10,066 nt of DNA from an uncultured Lachnospiraceae bacterium (GTDB lineage Bacteria; Bacillota_A; Clostridia; Lachnospirales; Lachnospiraceae), in the NCBI GenBank assembly GCA_946630765.1, contig CAMOZF010000043.1, forward strand, positions 1-10,066, given 5' to 3'. Of this stretch, positions 6,730 through 10,066 are shown in pieces. The stretch's first letter is position 1. The number at the start of each line of letters is the position of its first letter. The translations under genes were made by a program, and so were the position numbers. The notes below the pieces were generated by a model, which saw nothing but the letters and a program-made list of their open reading frames with translations, was not told the DNA's origin and did no database searches.

Positions 6730-8211
6730 TTACAGATCCGCAGGCGTTTCCGCGATTCTCTTCTCTTCCATCAGTTCATCATAGAGCGCCTGGTACTTTC
6801 TCGCGGACGCCGCCCAGGAGAAGTCCTTCTTCATCGCCCGTTCAACCATCTGGTTCCAGTGCGCGCGGTCGCTTTCAAAGATATGCTTTGCGTAGCGGAT
6901 GATGCCGAGCATCTCATGCGCGTTGTAGTTCCGGAAGGAGAAGCCGGTGCCCTCATTTGTGATCTCGTTGTAGGCCTCGACCGTATCCGCAAGGCCGCCG
7001 GTCTCACGCACGATCGGAAGCGTGCCGTAGCGCAGAGACATCAGCTGCGAAAGTCCGCAGGGCTCGAAAAGCGACGGCATCAGGAAGGCGTCACAGGAAG
7101 CGTAGATCCGGTGAGACAGCGGCTCGGAATAGTAAATATTCGCGCTCACAGAGCCCGGATACATCGACGCATAGTAGCGGAACATGTCCTCATAACGCTT
7201 CTCTCCGGTACCGAGAATCACGATCTGCGTATTCGGGATCTCGCAGATCTCGTGCATGACGCAGTCGATCAGGTCGAAGCCCTTCTGGTCCGTGAGTCTT
7301 GAAACAATACCGATCATGAAGGCGTCAGGATTTTCCTGAAGTCCCAGCTCCTTCTGAAGTGCGGCCTTGTTCTTGGCCTTTCCGCCGATCGCGTTCTTGA
7401 TATTATAGGTTTCGGCGATATCCGGGTCGGTTTCGGGATTGTAGAAATCCGTATCGATACCGTTCACGATGCCGCGAAGATAATTGGATTTCGCCCGAAG
7501 AAGGCCGTCCATGCCTTCACCGTAGAAGGGCATCTTGATCTCTTCGGCATAGGTGTCGGAAACCGTCGTGATGCGGTCCGCATAAACCAGGCCGCCCTTG
7601 AGCATGTTGCCGTTTCCATAGGCCTCCAGCTTGTCGGGCGTGAAATAGTACTCCGAAAGGCCGGTCTTTTCCATCATCGTTCTGACGTCCCAGGTGCCCT
7701 GGAATTTCAGGTTGTGGATCGTGAAAATCGTCTTCATGTTGCGGAAGTACAGGTCGCCCTGGAAGGAGTCATTCAGGTACACGGGGACGAGGCCCGTCTG
7801 CCAGTCATGGCAGTGGATAATGTCCGGCTTCCACGGAAGAAGCGGCAGCACTGACAGCACCATCCGCGAGAAGAACGCAAACTTCTCGATATCGTCATAG
7901 ACATTGCTGTAGGGCCAGGAGCCGTTGAAATAGAACTCACTGTCGATAAAATAGAAAATCACGCCGTTCAGCTTCAGCTGATACAGACCGACATACTGGT
8001 CTCTCCAGCAGAAGCCGGTGTAGAAATGGGTGACATATTCCATCTGTTCGCGGAAGCTGTCCTTGATGCAGGTGTATTTGGGCATGATCACACGGACATC
8101 GTATTTTTCGGGGTCAAAATATTTCGGAAGGGAGCCCGCGACATCCGCAAGTCCGCCGGTTTTGATAAAGGGCACGCACTCGGATGCGGCAAAAAGCACA
8201 TTTGTTTTCAT
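6730..8211 (-). CDS. glgA: Glycogen synthase (ADP-glucose type)
   Basis: Transfers glucose from ADP-glucose to the growing alpha-1,4-glucan chain. The protein has 493 residues, a little above the common length near 480. It is a GT-B enzyme of family GT5: the N-terminal KTGGLADV motif (17-24, Lys17) binds ADP-glucose; HCHDWQTG is at 133-140; GIVSRLTDQKG (301-311) holds Arg305 and Lys310 that contact the phosphates; FEPCGL (382-387, Glu383) and TGGLADTV (404-411) form the C-domain donor site. The start at 8211 is supported by GGAGGT 5 bases upstream. No other glycogen gene (glgB, glgC, glgD, glgP) is in the window, so it stands alone here. A strong promoter lies at 8244-8272. Confidence 0.96.
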   Translation of the reverse strand: MKTNVLFAASECVPFIKTGGLADVAGSLPKYFDPEKYDVRVIMPKYTCIKDSFREQMEYVTHFYTGFCWRDQYVGLYQLKLNGVIFYFIDSEFYFNGSWPYSNVYDDIEKFAFFSRMVLSVLPLLPWKPDIIHCHDWQTGLVPVYLNDSFQGDLYFRNMKTIFTIHNLKFQGTWDVRTMMEKTGLSEYYFTPDKLEAYGNGNMLKGGLVYADRITTVSDTYAEEIKMPFYGEGMDGLLRAKSNYLRGIVNGIDTDFYNPETDPDIAETYNIKNAIGGKAKNKAALQKELGLQENPDAFMIGIVSRLTDQKGFDLIDCVMHEICEIPNTQIVILGTGEKRYEDMFRYYASMYPGSVSANIYYSEPLSHRIYASCDAFLMPSLFEPCGLSQLMSLRYGTLPIVRETGGLADTVEAYNEITNEGTGFSFRNYNAHEMLGIIRYAKHIFESDRAHWNQMVERAMKKDFSWAASARKYQALYDELMEEKRIAETPADL

Positions 8212-8243
8212 CTGTTACCTCCGTACAGGATTGCCTTTTTCTT

Positions 8244-8272
8244 ATCATATCAGCCGCAATCCTTTTCGTCAA
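8244..8272 (-). promoter_or_regulatory. Extended -10 promoter of glgA
   Basis: On the minus strand: -35 TTGACG (8267-8272), 17-base spacer, -10 TATGAT (8244-8249) preceded by TGA, an extended -10. Transcription would begin near 8237, about 26 bases before the glgA ATG. It lies back to back with the plus-strand promoter at 8296-8324; the two -35 boxes are 23 bases apart. Confidence 0.8.
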
Positions 8273-8295
8273 CAATAAACCACAAAAACTCTGCA

Positions 8296-8324
8296 TTGCA
8301 AAAGCGCAGAATCAATGTTACAAT
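8296..8324 (+). promoter_or_regulatory. Extended -10 promoter of the DUF5721-like gene
   Basis: Plus strand: -35 TTGCAA (8296-8301), 17-base spacer, -10 TACAAT (8319-8324) with TGT directly before it (TGn). Expected start near 8331, giving a leader of about 25 bases before the ATG at 8356. Confidence 0.75.
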
Positions 8325-8355
8325 AGCGCCATCATCAGAAACAAAGGAACGGATT

Positions 8356-8853
8356 ATGCTCTATCTTCAGATACAGAATCTCGGCAAATTCACGGCACTT
8401 CTCTTCTCCTCCGACGGCTTTGACCGTTTTCTTCTGCACGACGCGACATTTGAAACCATGTACACGAGTGTGTTCGAGGGCCGGAAAAATGAAGCCTATT
8501 TTACGGACGAGGAGAAAGAAGAAGCGCTTTCGGACAGCTACGTCCTCTGGAGCGAGATCCGCCCCGCGGCGTTTGAGCTGCTGAAGGGGAAAAAGCTTCC
8601 CGTTTCCTTCCGCGTGACGCTTCTGACCTCCCGGAAAAACACCGCTTCGATTGTCGAGCGCTCGGGCTTTTCCGGCTGTCCCGTGACGTCTCTGTCCCTG
8701 TCCCTTCAGTACCGCGAGCAGAAGCTTTATCTTCGGACCGGCGTCTCATATCAGGGCTTCTCGATGGACCGGAGCCTCGAAAAATACTGGGACGATCAGG
8801 TGCTGTCCTTCCTTTCCCGCAGAGAAATCGAGGTGCAGGAGCCCGAGGAATAA
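8356..8853 (+). CDS. DUF5721-like conserved protein of Lachnospiraceae type
   Basis: Function unknown; I recognise the general pattern of the DUF5721 family but cannot verify it. The protein has 165 residues, is soluble, and has no signal peptide or membrane segment. Visible landmarks: MLYLQIQNLGKFTALLFSSDGFDRFLL at the start (to residue 27, in two strand-like blocks), the EGRKNEAYFTDEEKEE segment (41-56), YVLWSEIRPAAFELLKGKKLPVSFRV (62-87, in which WSEIRP and KGKKLP stand out), a stretch on either side of residue 120 that looks like beta strands, and WDDQVLSFLS (145-154) before an acidic end. It is the only plus-strand gene here, with its own promoter, an AAGGA site about 7 bases from the ATG, and a shared terminator after it. 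It is transcribed divergently from glgA. Confidence 0.85.
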   Translation: MLYLQIQNLGKFTALLFSSDGFDRFLLHDATFETMYTSVFEGRKNEAYFTDEEKEEALSDSYVLWSEIRPAAFELLKGKKLPVSFRVTLLTSRKNTASIVERSGFSGCPVTSLSLSLQYREQKLYLRTGVSYQGFSMDRSLEKYWDDQVLSFLSRREIEVQEPEE

Positions 8854-8875
8854 TCCCTTTTTCGTCATTTTCCAA

Positions 8876-8910
8876 AAAAGGCAGGTGAACAACCCTTTCA
8901 CCTGCCTTTT
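8876..8910. terminator. Bidirectional rho-independent terminator between convergent genes
   Basis: Arms 8876-8889 and 8897-8910 are perfect 14-base reverse complements (core GGCAGGTGAA / TTCACCTGCC) around a 7-base loop. The plus strand ends in TTTT and the minus strand in TTTTTT, so the one structure can stop the DUF5721-like transcript from the left and the kinase-like transcript from the right. Confidence 0.92.
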
Positions 8911-8943
8911 AGATTACCGGTCCGGGAGATCCGGTCACAATAA

Positions 8944-9612
8944 TCAGTCTTTTTTCTCCTGTGCGGCTTTTTCGGCCTGGTACTTTTTCTTCAGTTTCAC
9001 AAACTCCACAATTGCCTGAACGGTACCGTCGAAGCCGAGCCGGCTTCTGTTGAGACACAGGTCATAGGACTGCGCCTCGCCCCAGCGCTTGTTGCTGTAG
9101 TAATTGTAGTAGTTGCTTCTTCTTTTGTCGGTTTTCTGGACATAATCCTTTGCCTTGTCATACTTGAGCTCATAGGTCTCCATGACATGCTGGATTTTAT
9201 CTTCCTTGTCGCCGGTAATGAATACCGACACGAGATCCGGATCACCTTCAAGTGCATAGTCCGCGCATCTTCCGACAAATACGCAGCTTTCCTGTTCCGC
9301 AATGTGCTTGATCGCATTGTACTGGGCCAGGAAAACCTTCTGCTCCATCGGCATGTCGACCTGTCCTGAATGATAGCTCATCGAATAGGTATCCATTACG
9401 AGTGAATACAGAAAACTTCTTGTCGGTACTTCGTCGTGGGTCTCGAGAATATCCTCGCAGAGTCCGCTGTTTGATGCCGCCACCTTGATCAGTTCCTTGT
9501 CGTAGCAGTTGACGCCCAACGCCTCCGCAAGCGCAAGGCCGATTTTCCTTCCGCCGGATCCGCTTTCACGACCGATTGTAACGATAATCCTTCCGTCAAT
9601 CTTTTCTTCCAT
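8944..9612 (-). CDS. Cytidylate-kinase-like protein
   Basis: P-loop protein of the cytidylate-kinase-like family (PF13189 type), common in Clostridia and often of unproven substrate. The protein has 222 residues. Seen in order: GRESGSGGRKIG (14-25), the modified P-loop; YDKELI (37-42); EQKVFLAQYNAIKHIA (90-105); VGRCADYAL (113-121); and the C-terminal family motif KTDKRRSNYYNYYSNKRWG (160-178) followed by YDLCLNRSRLG (183-193), where relatives often have Ser-Ser in place of Arg-Ser. The basic stretch KTDKRR should be the lid. It is distinct from the true cytidylate kinase Cmk, which has a GPxGxGKS loop. The ATG at 9612 has AAGGAGG 9 bases upstream. It is a single-gene unit: promoter at 9706-9734, terminator at 8876-8910. 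Confidence 0.9.
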   Translation of the reverse strand: MEEKIDGRIIVTIGRESGSGGRKIGLALAEALGVNCYDKELIKVAASNSGLCEDILETHDEVPTRSFLYSLVMDTYSMSYHSGQVDMPMEQKVFLAQYNAIKHIAEQESCVFVGRCADYALEGDPDLVSVFITGDKEDKIQHVMETYELKYDKAKDYVQKTDKRRSNYYNYYSNKRWGEAQSYDLCLNRSRLGFDGTVQAIVEFVKLKKKYQAEKAAQEKKD

Positions 9613-9680
9613 AAAGGGCGCCTCCTTTTTGATGCATGATCTTTCGGATCTTCATTTCCGATCCAAGAACACTGGTTTCA

Positions 9681-9719
9681 ATTTGTTGCATATTACCTCA
9701 TACATATTATACAACAAAT
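9681..9719. promoter_or_regulatory. Imperfect 39-base palindrome over the promoter -10, possible operator
   Basis: Arms 9681-9695 and 9705-9719 pair at 13 of 15 positions around a 9-base centre; the outer ATTTGTTG/CAACAAAT blocks (8 bases) are perfect. It covers the -10 box and the predicted start of the kinase-like gene, a position typical of repressor sites. I cannot assign a regulator. Confidence 0.5.
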
Positions 9720-9734
9720 GCACGCGTTCCGCAA
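9706..9734 (-). promoter_or_regulatory. Promoter of the cytidylate-kinase-like gene
   Basis: On the minus strand: -10 TATAAT (9706-9711), perfect, 17-base spacer, -35 TTGCGG (9729-9734), only the first three bases of which match consensus. Transcription would start near 9699, leaving a leader of about 87 bases. A weak -35 with a perfect -10 fits a regulated promoter. Confidence 0.6.
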
Positions 9735-9763
9735 CAGTTTTTGTAAGTTTTTCTTCCGGTGGA

Positions 9764-10066
<303 letters not shown>

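Noticed and set aside
9646..9664. Hairpin GGATC/GATCC in the leader of the kinase-like gene
   Set aside because: Only 5 pairs with a 9-base loop; too weak to claim as a riboswitch or attenuator.

Overview
The window looks like core chromosome of a Gram-positive anaerobe of the Clostridia, most likely a member of the Lachnospiraceae. The grounds are the gene order gmk-rpoZ-rimO, the rsmD-coaD-coiled-coil trio, an AMP/CMP-kinase-like protein of the Clostridia type, a DUF5721-like protein, and strong GGAGG ribosome binding sites. This placement is from gene content alone. Eleven of the twelve complete genes, and both genes cut by the window edges, run on the minus strand; one gene (8356-8853) runs on the plus strand. 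There is no stretch over 300 bases without a gene, and I see no rRNA, tRNA, CRISPR array, insertion sequence or phage gene.

Layout in the direction of minus-strand transcription (right to left): the 3' end of pta (acetate metabolism); a 151-base gap with a promoter overlapped by a 39-base imperfect palindrome; a cytidylate-kinase-like gene; a bidirectional terminator shared with the convergent plus-strand DUF5721-like gene; a 144-base divergent promoter region; glgA (glycogen synthase), a 76-residue membrane protein, and a BcrA-like ABC transporter (ATPase plus permease, start/stop overlap). A strong extended -10 promoter then starts rsmD, coaD and a coiled-coil protein with an acidic tail. 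A perfect 13-bp hairpin separates these from an RsmF-type rRNA methyltransferase. Finally a perfect consensus promoter drives gmk, rpoZ and rimO, the last running off the left edge.

Many of the genes serve translation and growth: rRNA modification (rsmD, the RsmF-like gene), ribosomal protein S12 modification (rimO), RNA polymerase assembly (rpoZ), GMP phosphorylation (gmk) and coenzyme A synthesis (coaD). glgA and pta handle carbon storage and overflow. Spacing is tight within operons (3, 6 and 12 bases, and two 4-base ATGA overlaps), so translational coupling is likely.

I do not see an exotic new system. The items most worth a second look are the palindrome and possible upstream ORF before the kinase-like gene, the uncharacterised coiled-coil protein next to coaD, the hairpin in front of the RsmF-like gene, and the ABC transporter with a degenerate signature motif beside a small membrane protein.
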